From positions 1-64,000 of the forward strand of contig JAAYEJ010000059.1 of NCBI GenBank assembly GCA_012728835.1: a stretch of DNA of 64,000 bases, in the 5' to 3' direction. Shown here one piece after another: positions 1-6,927 of the stretch (position 1 is the first letter of the stretch; each line of letters opens with the position of its first letter). The DNA is from Candidatus Brocadiaceae bacterium (GTDB lineage: Bacteria > Planctomycetota > Brocadiia > SM23-32). The notes beneath the pieces were generated by a model that was not told where the DNA came from, did not search any database, and worked only from the letters and a program-made list of their open reading frames with translations. The position numbers and the translations under genes were made by a program.

Positions 1-294
1 GGCCGCGGCGAAGAGGAAGAGGAATGCCGATACGGTCCGTACGGAAGCCGACGTGCGTCCCCGATGCGTGCCTGCCATGGCCGCCCGCCCGAGAGCAAGA
101 GGGCCGATCACCGACACATGGCACGGCACTCCGCCGGGCAGAGGCGGCTGTTCTGCCGCCGGCCGGCCCGCCGGGCTGCCGCACCCCATGCCGAAGTCCG
201 CCCCCCCGGCCCCTCCGCCCCGGGGGCACACTTCATGCCGATGTACTATAGCCCATGGGGCGGAAGGCGGCAATTGGCTATTTATTCAGTCTCG

Positions 295-312
295 TGTAAA
301 TATTTATTTACA
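295..312. repeat. AT-rich palindrome
   Basis: Two perfect 8-base arms, TGTAAATA and TATTTACA, are separated by TT. The site lies in a strikingly AT-rich island within otherwise GC-rich DNA. Its symmetry and TGTnA...TnACA ends are the form of a dimeric regulator operator. The regulator is unknown, and no gene starts immediately beside it. Confidence 0.5.
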
Positions 313-485
313 AAACATCTGCATAGTGGAAGACGGCCCCGGGGCCGCACGGGACGCCGCGGGCGGGGACGCCGCCGGGCGGGCCGCCCGGGGCTGCCGA
401 TTGAGGACGCCCGGGGTTACGCATTGCGGGGGCGGTGCGCGGCCGTCCGGCCGTGCGAAGAAGGTGTCAAGATGGGATCGTCTCT

Positions 486-513
486 TTGCATCTGCCCATG
501 TTTCGTGTATACT
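486..513 (+). promoter_or_regulatory. Sigma-70-like promoter upstream of kinase 1
   Basis: TTGCAT (486-491) and TATACT (508-513) are spaced by 16 bases. Predicted transcription starts near 520 and would reach the kinase start at 814 after a leader of about 290 bases. No coding region is apparent between them. Confidence 0.5.
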
Positions 514-813
514 GGATGCCGTGGCGGAAGCCCGGCGATGGGCGAGCCGACGGGAGGAGCGCGGGATTATCTCGGAGAGCGGGTTCATCTATCCATCCTG
601 CCTGCAGTCCCGGCCGATTCGCGCCTGCCCTGGCGCCGAAGCATTCGCTGCATGTGAGTGGATGTTCCGTGGCCTGCAACAGAGAGGTCGCCGGAGCGGC
701 AGAGACTAAAGGTATTGTGCTGAAGATCGCCTCCGGGCGCCCTTCCTGCCGGGCCGAGGCATCGACGGACCGGTGCCGGCTGCCGGGCCGTCATGGGCCG
801 CAGGGACAGGAAG

Positions 814-1815
814 ATGCCTGAAAAGAAACCGCGCCGGTTCGCAGGATACCATCTGAGGCGTATCCTGGGGCACGGCAGCATGGGTGTGGTCTACCTGGCC
901 GATCACGAGGCCACGAACACGCCGGCGGCCGTGAAGGTGCTCTCGTCCGCACTGGGGCGGGACCACTCCTATGCCCACCGCTTCCTGACGGAAGCCCGGC
1001 TGGCCACCCAGCTCGACCATCCGAACATCGTCAGGGTCCACGACTACGGCGTGGACGGCGGCCACTACTTCATGGCCATGGAGTATGTCGACGGGCGGAA
1101 CTGTCGTGCCCGGATCGCCGAGGACGGCGCCATGGACTGGCGCGAGGCCGTGGCCGTGGCCGCCGAGGTCGCCGAGGGGCTTCGCGCTGCCGCCCTCAAG
1201 GGCATCATCCATCGGGACATCAAGCCGGAGAACATCGTCATCGACTCCAGCGGCCATGTCCGCATCACCGATCTGGGTCTGGCCAAGGAGTTGGACGTTC
1301 TGGAGCCCGCGCCGAACGACACGAGCCTCGGCACGCCCGACTACATGAGTCCGGAGCAGGTCAACAACTCGGAACTGGTCGATCAGCGCAGCGACATCTA
1401 CTCGCTCGGGGCGACGCTCTTCCACATGATCTGCGGCCGCGCGCCTTACACCGGCCGCAGTGCGTACGAGGTGATGGTCAAGCACGTCTCGGCCACCCTG
1501 CCGTCTCCTACGAAGTACGTTCCCGACCTGCCGCGCGAGGTCTGTGACGTCATGCGCAAGATGATGGCTCGGGACCCCGCAGACCGCTACCAGGACTACG
1601 ACGTCCTGATCGCCGACCTGCGCGCCCTGCTGAGCGGCGGGCGCGTCGCGGCCTCCAGCTTCGACGACGACAGCCTGCTGGGCAGGAACGGAAGCAGCCA
1701 GAACGGCGCCGCCTGCGCCCGTCCGAGCCGCCGGGGCGTCTGGGTGGCCGCGGCCGTGCTGCCGGTCCTGGGGGCCATCGGCACGATCATCTACTTCATC
1801 CTCAACATGGACTGA
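814..1815 (+). CDS. Tail-anchored Ser/Thr protein kinase (Hanks type)
   Basis: A 333-residue eukaryotic-like kinase that should phosphorylate Ser/Thr on cytoplasmic proteins. The P-loop GHGSMG is at residues 19-24, the ATP-binding Lys at 41, the catalytic loop HRD with KPEN at 133-140, DLG (in place of DFG) from Asp153, and the activation-segment GTPDYMSPEQ follows. A single hydrophobic helix at about 308-330 ends the protein, so the kinase faces the cytoplasm with essentially no external sensor domain. ATG 814 is preferred over ATG 793 because a purine-rich GGACAGGA ribosome site precedes it. It resembles the kinase at 24088 in length, MPEK-like start and end helix, suggesting paralogs. Substrates cannot be read from the sequence. 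Confidence 0.93.
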   Translation: MPEKKPRRFAGYHLRRILGHGSMGVVYLADHEATNTPAAVKVLSSALGRDHSYAHRFLTEARLATQLDHPNIVRVHDYGVDGGHYFMAMEYVDGRNCRARIAEDGAMDWREAVAVAAEVAEGLRAAALKGIIHRDIKPENIVIDSSGHVRITDLGLAKELDVLEPAPNDTSLGTPDYMSPEQVNNSELVDQRSDIYSLGATLFHMICGRAPYTGRSAYEVMVKHVSATLPSPTKYVPDLPREVCDVMRKMMARDPADRYQDYDVLIADLRALLSGGRVAASSFDDDSLLGRNGSSQNGAACARPSRRGVWVAAAVLPVLGAIGTIIYFILNMD

Positions 1816-1857
1816 ACGGTCCTCGGCCGGCTCGCCGTCCTGCCGAACGGCAGGCGG

Positions 1858-1887
1858 TCGACAGTCCGCATCCGCCTCGCCTATAAT
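1858..1887 (+). promoter_or_regulatory. Promoter of thioredoxin/CoADR operon
   Basis: TCGACA (1858-1863), an 18-base spacer and TATAAT (1882-1887). The predicted start lies about 35 bases before the 1929 gene. A small inverted repeat, CCTGCCG/CGGCAGG, sits just upstream and may end kinase transcription or bind a regulator. Confidence 0.55.
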
Positions 1888-1928
1888 GGAGGCGTTCCGT
1901 CGTTCATCGCTGGTCAAGGGGGCCTTGC

Positions 1929-2477
1929 ATGGTGTTGCGGATCGCTGTGGCTGTGCTTGTGGGAGGCGGCGTGGGGCTCGGCGTCGGCCTGGTCGGCAGT
2001 CGCCTGGGCGGGCAGTGCCCGCTGGCGTGCAATCCGTACATCTCTACGGCCATCGGCGTGGTGATGGGGCTGCTGGTCGCCAGCAGCGGCGGCGGGGTGA
2101 TGCCTGCGTCCGCCCTCGTGAAGATGCCGAGGTCCGATGACGAGTACTCGCTTGTGATCGGGCAGGACGGCGTGGTGGTCGTCGAGTTCCATACGCGCAA
2201 TTGCCCGGCCTGCGCCCGGCAGGCCCCGATCATCGATTCGCTGGCCGAGCGGCTCGCCGGTCGCGCGACGGTGGCCACAGTCGACGCGCGGCGCCTGCGC
2301 CGGGCGGCGCACGCGGAGGGGATCGGGACCGTGCCGACGACCCTGATCTTCCGCAACGGCCGGCGCGCGGAGAGGCTGGTGGGCCTGACGGACGAGGAGA
2401 CGCTGGCCCGCCTGGTCGAGAGGCACCTGTCGGCGGACGACTCCGCCGTCGAGACAGAGGGGACGGACGCACAATGA
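1929..2477 (+). CDS. Membrane-anchored thioredoxin-fold protein with DUF6132-like N-terminus
   Basis: A 182-residue protein in two parts. Residues 1-60 are two glycine-rich hydrophobic helices around GGQCPLACNPYIS, which resembles the small DUF6132 membrane family. Residues 70-165 form a thioredoxin domain with a CPAC redox pair (Cys92, Cys95) and a TVPTT cis-proline segment. It probably performs thiol-disulfide or persulfide exchange at the membrane. Its stop overlaps the next start (ATGA), so it is translationally coupled to the CoA-disulfide-reductase-like flavoprotein, which suggests that enzyme supplies or receives electrons. The DUF6132 assignment is by motif memory and less certain than the thioredoxin fold. 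Confidence 0.85.
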   Translation: MVLRIAVAVLVGGGVGLGVGLVGSRLGGQCPLACNPYISTAIGVVMGLLVASSGGGVMPASALVKMPRSDDEYSLVIGQDGVVVVEFHTRNCPACARQAPIIDSLAERLAGRATVATVDARRLRRAAHAEGIGTVPTTLIFRNGRRAERLVGLTDEETLARLVERHLSADDSAVETEGTDAQ

Positions 2478-4108
2478 AGGTCGTCATCGTCGGAGGTCTG
2501 GCGGGCGGCATGTCCGCCGCCACGCGCACGCGGCGGCTGGATGAGAGTGCGGAGATCATCGTCTTTGAGAAGGGGGCGCACGTTTCCTTCGCGAACTGCG
2601 GCATGCCCTACTTCATCGGCGGGATCATCCCCGAGCGCGACGACCTGATCATCGTCTCGCCGGAGCGGCTCCGCTTGCGTTTCCGCATCGACGTGCGCAC
2701 ACGGTCCGAAGTCACGGCCATCGACCGCCGGGCGCGGCAGGTGACGGTGCGCGACCTGGAGACCGGGCGGAGCTACACGGAGTCGTACGACCGCGTGGTC
2801 CTGTCGCCGGGCGCCAGCCCCGTCTGTCCGTCCAGTTGCGCAATCGGCGACCGCGACGTCCACGTGCTGCGCAACCTGGAGGACATGGATCGCATCGCCG
2901 AGGCGGCCCGGGCCGCCGAGGGCGGGCGCGCCGTGGTTGTCGGCGGCGGGTTCATCGGGCTCGAACTGGCCGAGAACCTGCGCGAACGGGGCCTGCAGGT
3001 CGCCCTGGCCGAGATGCTGCCCCAGGTGCTTCCCCCACTCGACCCCGAGATGGCCGAACTCGTCCATGCCGAACTGCGTGCGCACGGAGTGGAGCTTCAT
3101 CTCTCGAACGCCGTGGCGGCCATCGAGCGCCAGGACGGCCGGCTGACCGTGCGGCTGCAGGACGGCACGGCGCTGCCGTGCGCCTTCGCCGTGCTGTGTG
3201 TCGGGGTGCGGCCCAACGTCGACCTGGCCGCCCAGGCGGGGCTGACCCTCGGCGCGACGGGCGGCATCCGCGTCAACGAACGTCTCCAGACCAGCGATCC
3301 CGACATCTACGCCGTCGGCGACGCTGCCGAGACGGTCGACTGGGTGACCGGCCGGCCCGTGCTGATGCCGCTGGCCGGCCCCGCCAGCCGCCAGGCGCGG
3401 ATCGCTGCCGACAACATCTGCGGCCGCGACAGCACCTTCCGCGGCGTGCAGGGCACGGCCATCGTCAGGGTCTTCGGGCTGGCCGCCGGGCAGACGGGCG
3501 CCGGCGAGAAGGCCCTCCGGCGCGCCGGCATCCCGTATGAGAAGGTCTACGTCCATCCGGACAGCCACGCCGACTACTACCCCGGCGCGTCCAGCATGAC
3601 GTTGAAGCTGCTGTTCGCCCCCGGGGACGGCCGCATCCTGGGCGCGCAGGCCGTCGGCGCGGACGGGGTGGACAAGCGCATCGACGTGCTCTCCACCGCC
3701 ATTCAGGCGCGCATGACCGTCTACGATCTGGAAGAGGCCGAACTCGTTTACGCTCCCCAGTTCGGTGCCGCCCGGGACGCCGTGAACATGGCGGGCTTTG
3801 TGGCCGCCAACGTCCTGCGGGGCGACCAGCAGCTGGTCCATGCCGACGCGCTGCCCGAGCGCGCGTTCCTGATCGACGTGCGCACGCCGGCCGAGTTCGA
3901 GACGGGGCACATCCCCGGAGCGGTCAACGTGCCGGTCGACGACCTTCGCGGCCGCCTCGGCGAGGTCCCCCCGGACGGCCCCGTGGTGGCCTACTGCGGC
4001 GTCGGCATGCGCGGCTACATGGCCGGCCGCATCCTGAACCAGCAGGGGCGCCCGGCGGCCAACCTGTCCGGCGGCCTGCGCACCTGGAAGCAATACCACC
4101 CGGCATGA
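2474..4108 (+). CDS. CoA-disulfide reductase-type FAD oxidoreductase with C-terminal rhodanese
   Basis: A 544-residue flavoprotein with the order FAD/NAD(P) reductase, dimerisation domain, rhodanese domain. The N-terminal VIVGGLAGG Rossmann loop, SFANCGMPYF with redox Cys42, a second GGGFIGLE nucleotide loop and TSDPDIYAVGDAAE are hallmarks of the CoA-disulfide/persulfide reductase group. The last 100 residues form a rhodanese domain with active-site YCGVGMRG (Cys508). The family reduces CoA disulfide, CoA persulfide or polysulfide using NAD(P)H. ATG 2474 is chosen because it overlaps the previous stop and begins exactly at the Rossmann fold. A role in low-molecular-weight thiol or sulfane-sulfur balance is likely; the exact substrate is open. 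Confidence 0.9.
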   Translation: MKVVIVGGLAGGMSAATRTRRLDESAEIIVFEKGAHVSFANCGMPYFIGGIIPERDDLIIVSPERLRLRFRIDVRTRSEVTAIDRRARQVTVRDLETGRSYTESYDRVVLSPGASPVCPSSCAIGDRDVHVLRNLEDMDRIAEAARAAEGGRAVVVGGGFIGLELAENLRERGLQVALAEMLPQVLPPLDPEMAELVHAELRAHGVELHLSNAVAAIERQDGRLTVRLQDGTALPCAFAVLCVGVRPNVDLAAQAGLTLGATGGIRVNERLQTSDPDIYAVGDAAETVDWVTGRPVLMPLAGPASRQARIAADNICGRDSTFRGVQGTAIVRVFGLAAGQTGAGEKALRRAGIPYEKVYVHPDSHADYYPGASSMTLKLLFAPGDGRILGAQAVGADGVDKRIDVLSTAIQARMTVYDLEEAELVYAPQFGAARDAVNMAGFVAANVLRGDQQLVHADALPERAFLIDVRTPAEFETGHIPGAVNVPVDDLRGRLGEVPPDGPVVAYCGVGMRGYMAGRILNQQGRPAANLSGGLRTWKQYHPA

Positions 4109-4207
4109 GGGCCGTCCTGGAGCGCCGCCGGTCCTTGAAATCCTGTCGTCGGCGTGCGATCCTGCCCGCTCTCCGTCCCGATTCCGGAGCCCCCAGGGAG
4201 ATGCATC

Positions 4208-5035
4208 ATGGCTGAGTCAGCGAGTTCTGTGAAGAGGATCATGGCGGATACGATGACGACCGGCGAACTGGCCGCGCATCGCCGCCGCAACGGGATCGTC
4301 CTTCTGCCCGTCGGCTGCCACGAGATGCACGGCACGCAGATCGGGCTTGGGTGCGACACGTTCGAGGCCGAGGCGGCCTGCCGCGTGCTGGCGCCCGAAT
4401 GGGACGCCGTCGTGTTGCCGCCGATCGCCTACACCTTCGGGGGCGCCACCGGCCCGTGGCCGGGCACCGTCAGCCTGCATCCGCGCGAGACGATGGACTA
4501 CGTCTCGGCTGTCGTCCGCGCCATCCTGCGCAACGGCTTCCGGCGCGTCGTGCTCATCAGCATCCACGGTCCCAGCCGCTCCTACCTCGCCATGGTGCTG
4601 CGCGGCGTGTTCGAGGAGACCGGGGAGCTGCCCATCCAGTTCCACCCGCAGTGGGGCGAGTTCAACCGCCTGGTCCGTGAGGAGTTCGGCGAGGGCCAGG
4701 CCTCGACCGCATCGCACCTGGCCACGCTCTACATCTGCGGCCGCCACGGCGAGTTCGACCCGGCCGTGATCGGCGACGAGACGGCGCCCCGGACGGTTCC
4801 GCTGGACAGCCTGGTCACGCTGGAGAAGCACGACGTCCACGCTCCCTATCGCTATCTGCGGCCCGAGGACCACGTGGGCCGGAAGCCCGGGCTGACGCTG
4901 GACGACGCCCCGCGGCTGGCCGAGCAGTTCCGCCAGGCGGTCCTGACCCGCGCCGCCGGCCTGCCCGAGGACTACGAACGCTACCAGAGGGAAATGCAGC
5001 AGGCCATTGCAGGCGCCCCCTGGGATCAGGTATAG
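4208..5035 (+). CDS. Creatininase-family amidohydrolase-like protein
   Basis: A 275-residue protein of the creatininase/MftE/FAPy-deformylase fold, whose members are mostly Mn/Zn amidohydrolases. It has LPVGCHEMHG, with the Glu and His ligands, CDTFEAE with the Asp ligand, and SIHGPSRS in place of the common GHGGN. The later HAGExET segment, which normally carries another ligand, reads GEGQAST, so metal binding or chemistry may be altered. ATG 4208 follows an AGGGAG ribosome site. It ends 32 bases before nagB on the same strand, so a joint role in amino-sugar handling is plausible but inferred. Confidence 0.8.
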   Translation: MAESASSVKRIMADTMTTGELAAHRRRNGIVLLPVGCHEMHGTQIGLGCDTFEAEAACRVLAPEWDAVVLPPIAYTFGGATGPWPGTVSLHPRETMDYVSAVVRAILRNGFRRVVLISIHGPSRSYLAMVLRGVFEETGELPIQFHPQWGEFNRLVREEFGEGQASTASHLATLYICGRHGEFDPAVIGDETAPRTVPLDSLVTLEKHDVHAPYRYLRPEDHVGRKPGLTLDDAPRLAEQFRQAVLTRAAGLPEDYERYQREMQQAIAGAPWDQV

Positions 5036-5067
5036 AATGGCGTCCCTTTTGAATCAGGAGGAGCATC

Positions 5068-5910
5068 GTGTCCCCGAAGCCCGTAGACATCGCCGGGATC
5101 GCCCGCAAGACGTACGCCACCGAGGCGGAGATGGGAAAGGCCGCCGCCGAAGAGGTCGGCGCGCTGCTGCGCGACCTCACCGTGCGCGACGGCGTGCCCG
5201 TGCTGCTGAACCTGGCCGCCGCACCGTCGCAGGACGCCTTCCTGGACGCGCTCAGCGCTGAAGAGGGCATCGACTGGACGAAGGTCACGGCGATCCACCT
5301 CGACGAGTATTTCGACCTGCCGGCCGATCACCCGAACACCTTCCGCAGCTACCTTCAGGAGCACATCATCTCGCGCGTGCCGATTCCGGCCGGGCAGGTG
5401 CACTTCATCAAGGACGTCCCGGCCGACACACCGGCGGCGCTCGCCGAGGAATACGGCCGTCGTGCGCTGAGGATCCTCAAGGACGTCCGCGCCGCCGGCG
5501 GCGTCTACCTGGCCTGCATCGGCATCGGCGTCAACGGCCACATCGCGTTCAACGAACCCGGCAGCGCCATCCGCACGGACCGCTTCCTGGTCCCGATCGA
5601 GATCGACGCGGTCTCGGTGCAGCAGCAGTATGACGACTACAAGAATCACCCGGATCCGGCCGCGCGGTATGCCACGCTCGACGACGTGCCGCGCCGCGCC
5701 ATCACGGTCAGTTGCGCCGGCATCCTGGCGGCCGACCGCATCGTCTGCCTGGTGCCCGGCCCGCAGAAGGCGGCCGCCGTGCGGGGCATGTGGGACGGCC
5801 CCGTGTCGGACGACATGCCCGCCTCGCTGCTGAGGCTCCACCCGTGCGTGACGGTCTACCTGGAGGTCGACTCGGCCGCCCGGCTGGACCACCGCCCGAC
5901 GCCGGCGTAG
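5068..5910 (+). CDS. nagB: Glucosamine-6-phosphate deaminase
   Basis: A 280-residue cytoplasmic enzyme that converts glucosamine-6-phosphate to fructose-6-phosphate and ammonia, the last committed step of amino-sugar catabolism. HLDEYFDL carries the catalytic aspartate, and GIGVNGHIAFNEPGS the His-Glu relay. The residue before GH is Asn, as in Gram-positive homologs, rather than the Asp of E. coli. Translation starts at GTG 5068 after a strong AGGAGGA site. It is preceded by a creatininase-family gene and followed by a GC-rich hairpin, so the two probably form a short operon. No nagA deacetylase is seen nearby. Confidence 0.93.
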   Translation: MSPKPVDIAGIARKTYATEAEMGKAAAEEVGALLRDLTVRDGVPVLLNLAAAPSQDAFLDALSAEEGIDWTKVTAIHLDEYFDLPADHPNTFRSYLQEHIISRVPIPAGQVHFIKDVPADTPAALAEEYGRRALRILKDVRAAGGVYLACIGIGVNGHIAFNEPGSAIRTDRFLVPIEIDAVSVQQQYDDYKNHPDPAARYATLDDVPRRAITVSCAGILAADRIVCLVPGPQKAAAVRGMWDGPVSDDMPASLLRLHPCVTVYLEVDSAARLDHRPTPA

Positions 5911-5944
5911 ACGGCCGGTCCAGACACCGCCCTGCCTCAGGTAT

Positions 5945-5973
5945 GGGGACGGCCGAACGCATCGGCCGTCCCC
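5945..5973 (+). terminator. Hairpin after nagB
   Basis: A perfect 12-base stem (GGGGACGGCCGA with its complement) around a 5-base loop lies 35 bases after the nagB stop. There is no T run, so it may be a Rho-assisted terminator or an mRNA-stabilising hairpin. Confidence 0.55.
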
Positions 5974-6090
5974 GTCGATATCCGGCCTCCCTTCTCCCCG
6001 GGTCTGCCGATATGGCAGGCCAATGACTGCCATTGCCATCCTGGCACCCCGGGCAGGCCGGTGCATGGACGCTCCCCGGAGCGACGATCC

Positions 6091-6119
6091 CGTAAAGCGC
6101 TCCTGTAGAATCCTTTACG
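6091..6119. repeat. Inverted repeat upstream of hsp20
   Basis: CGTAAAG (6091-6097) and CTTTACG (6113-6119) are 7-base arms 15 bases apart. The repeat lies just upstream of the sigma-54-like site and could bind a regulator of the heat-shock gene. It is not a CIRCE element. Confidence 0.4.
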
Positions 6120-6133
6120 TGGAGGCGGCACGA

Positions 6134-6150
6134 TCGGCACGCGGCTTGCT
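6134..6150 (+). promoter_or_regulatory. Sigma-54-like promoter of hsp20
   Basis: GGCACGCGGCTTGC (6136-6149) has GG and GC exactly ten bases apart and matches TGGCAC-n5-TTGC except at the first T. Transcription would start near 6160, about 58 bases before the gene. I see no equally good sigma-70 site in this interval. Confidence 0.45.
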
Positions 6151-6217
6151 TATCTGAGGGGCGGACATGAGAGAGCCCTCCGAAGGGGGCGGAACCGGAA
6201 GGCAAGGAGGTGGGACA

Positions 6218-6676
6218 ATGGCGAACGCACTTCAGAGAAGGTACCCGGGCGGGTCGTGGCTGGAATGGCCGTTCCGTCGCCTGTTCGACGACGTGTTCGA
6301 GGGGTTCGAGGGCGAGGGAAGCCGTCTGCCCCAACTGTGGGCCGAGGGACGGTTCGTGCCGGCCGTGGATGTCTCTGAGGACGACGACCAAGTGGTGCTG
6401 ACCGCCGAGGTGCCAGGCATGGACAGGAGCGACCTGGACGTCTCCGTGGACAACGGCGTGCTGACCATCCGGGGAGAGAAGAAGGAGGAGCAGAAGTCGG
6501 AGAAGGCCGGCTGGCACCGCGTCGAGCGCCGCTACGGGCAGTTCGAGCGGCGGGTGCGCCTGCCGGAATCGGTGGACGTGCAGAAGATCAAGGCGAGCTA
6601 CAAGGACGGCGTGCTGAGGCTCGAGATGCCGAAGGCTGAGACCGCCCGGGCCCGCTCGATCCAGATCAAGGACTGA
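6218..6676 (+). CDS. Small heat shock protein, Hsp20/alpha-crystallin
   Basis: A 152-residue ATP-independent chaperone that holds unfolding proteins in the cytoplasm. The alpha-crystallin domain spans about residues 45-140 (FVPAVDVSEDDDQ, TAEVPGMDRSDLDV, LTIRGEKK, ASYKDGVLRLEMPK) and a short IQI-like tail ends it. ATG 6218 has an excellent AAGGAGG site; the frame upstream of it is untypical of the family. It is transcribed alone, with a sigma-54-like promoter and an inverted repeat before it and a long GC hairpin after it, so stress-specific control is likely. Confidence 0.93.
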   Translation: MANALQRRYPGGSWLEWPFRRLFDDVFEGFEGEGSRLPQLWAEGRFVPAVDVSEDDDQVVLTAEVPGMDRSDLDVSVDNGVLTIRGEKKEEQKSEKAGWHRVERRYGQFERRVRLPESVDVQKIKASYKDGVLRLEMPKAETARARSIQIKD

Positions 6677-6697
6677 TGTCTCACGGGCGGTCGTTGC

Positions 6698-6729
6698 GCG
6701 GCGGCCGGGGCTCCCACCCCGGCCGCCGC
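6698..6729 (+). terminator. Hairpin after hsp20
   Basis: A 13-base GC-rich stem with a 6-base loop begins 21 bases after the hsp20 stop. There is no T tract, so the call rests on stem strength and position. Confidence 0.5.
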
Positions 6730-6850
6730 CGTTGTCCGGCCCGGCGGCTCATACCCCTGGGGCACGACCTGCGCAGAGGCGCCAAGACGCCGGGAACGGT
6801 CAGACGGACAGAGGTCGCTCTCGGTCCCGTCCGTCTTGCGTGACACCCAA

Positions 6851-6879
6851 TTGTCTTTGCGGCGGTCGCGCGGTAGAGT
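6851..6879 (+). promoter_or_regulatory. Promoter of sialate O-acetylesterase
   Basis: TTGTCT (6851-6856), a 17-base spacer and TAGAGT (6874-6879). The predicted start is about 42 bases before the ATG at 6928. Confidence 0.5.
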
Positions 6880-6927
6880 GACGTGCTGGACCATTCCCGT
6901 GGATCCGTTTTGGGGAGGGTTTGCGCT

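Larger units (their letters stand above)
1..813. other. Region without a supported gene
   Basis: I see no convincing gene here. Open frames exist on both strands, but their translations are rich in Arg, Pro, Ala and Gly with no recognisable motif, as expected of non-coding GC-rich DNA. The stretch holds an AT-rich island around 270-320 with a near-perfect palindrome and a sigma-70-like promoter at 486-513 that could give the downstream kinase a leader of about 290 bases. The left end may be the intergenic tail of a gene outside the window. Confidence 0.5.

Noticed and set aside
53-821. Several overlapping frames of 128-218 codons before kinase 1
   Set aside because: All are low-complexity Arg/Pro/Ala/Gly translations; three frames are open at once, as is common in GC-rich non-coding DNA.
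1904-4099. 731-codon open frame on the minus strand
   Set aside because: It mirrors the thioredoxin and flavoprotein genes on the plus strand, which have unmistakable motifs; the antisense translation is Gly/Val/Ala/His-rich with no domain.
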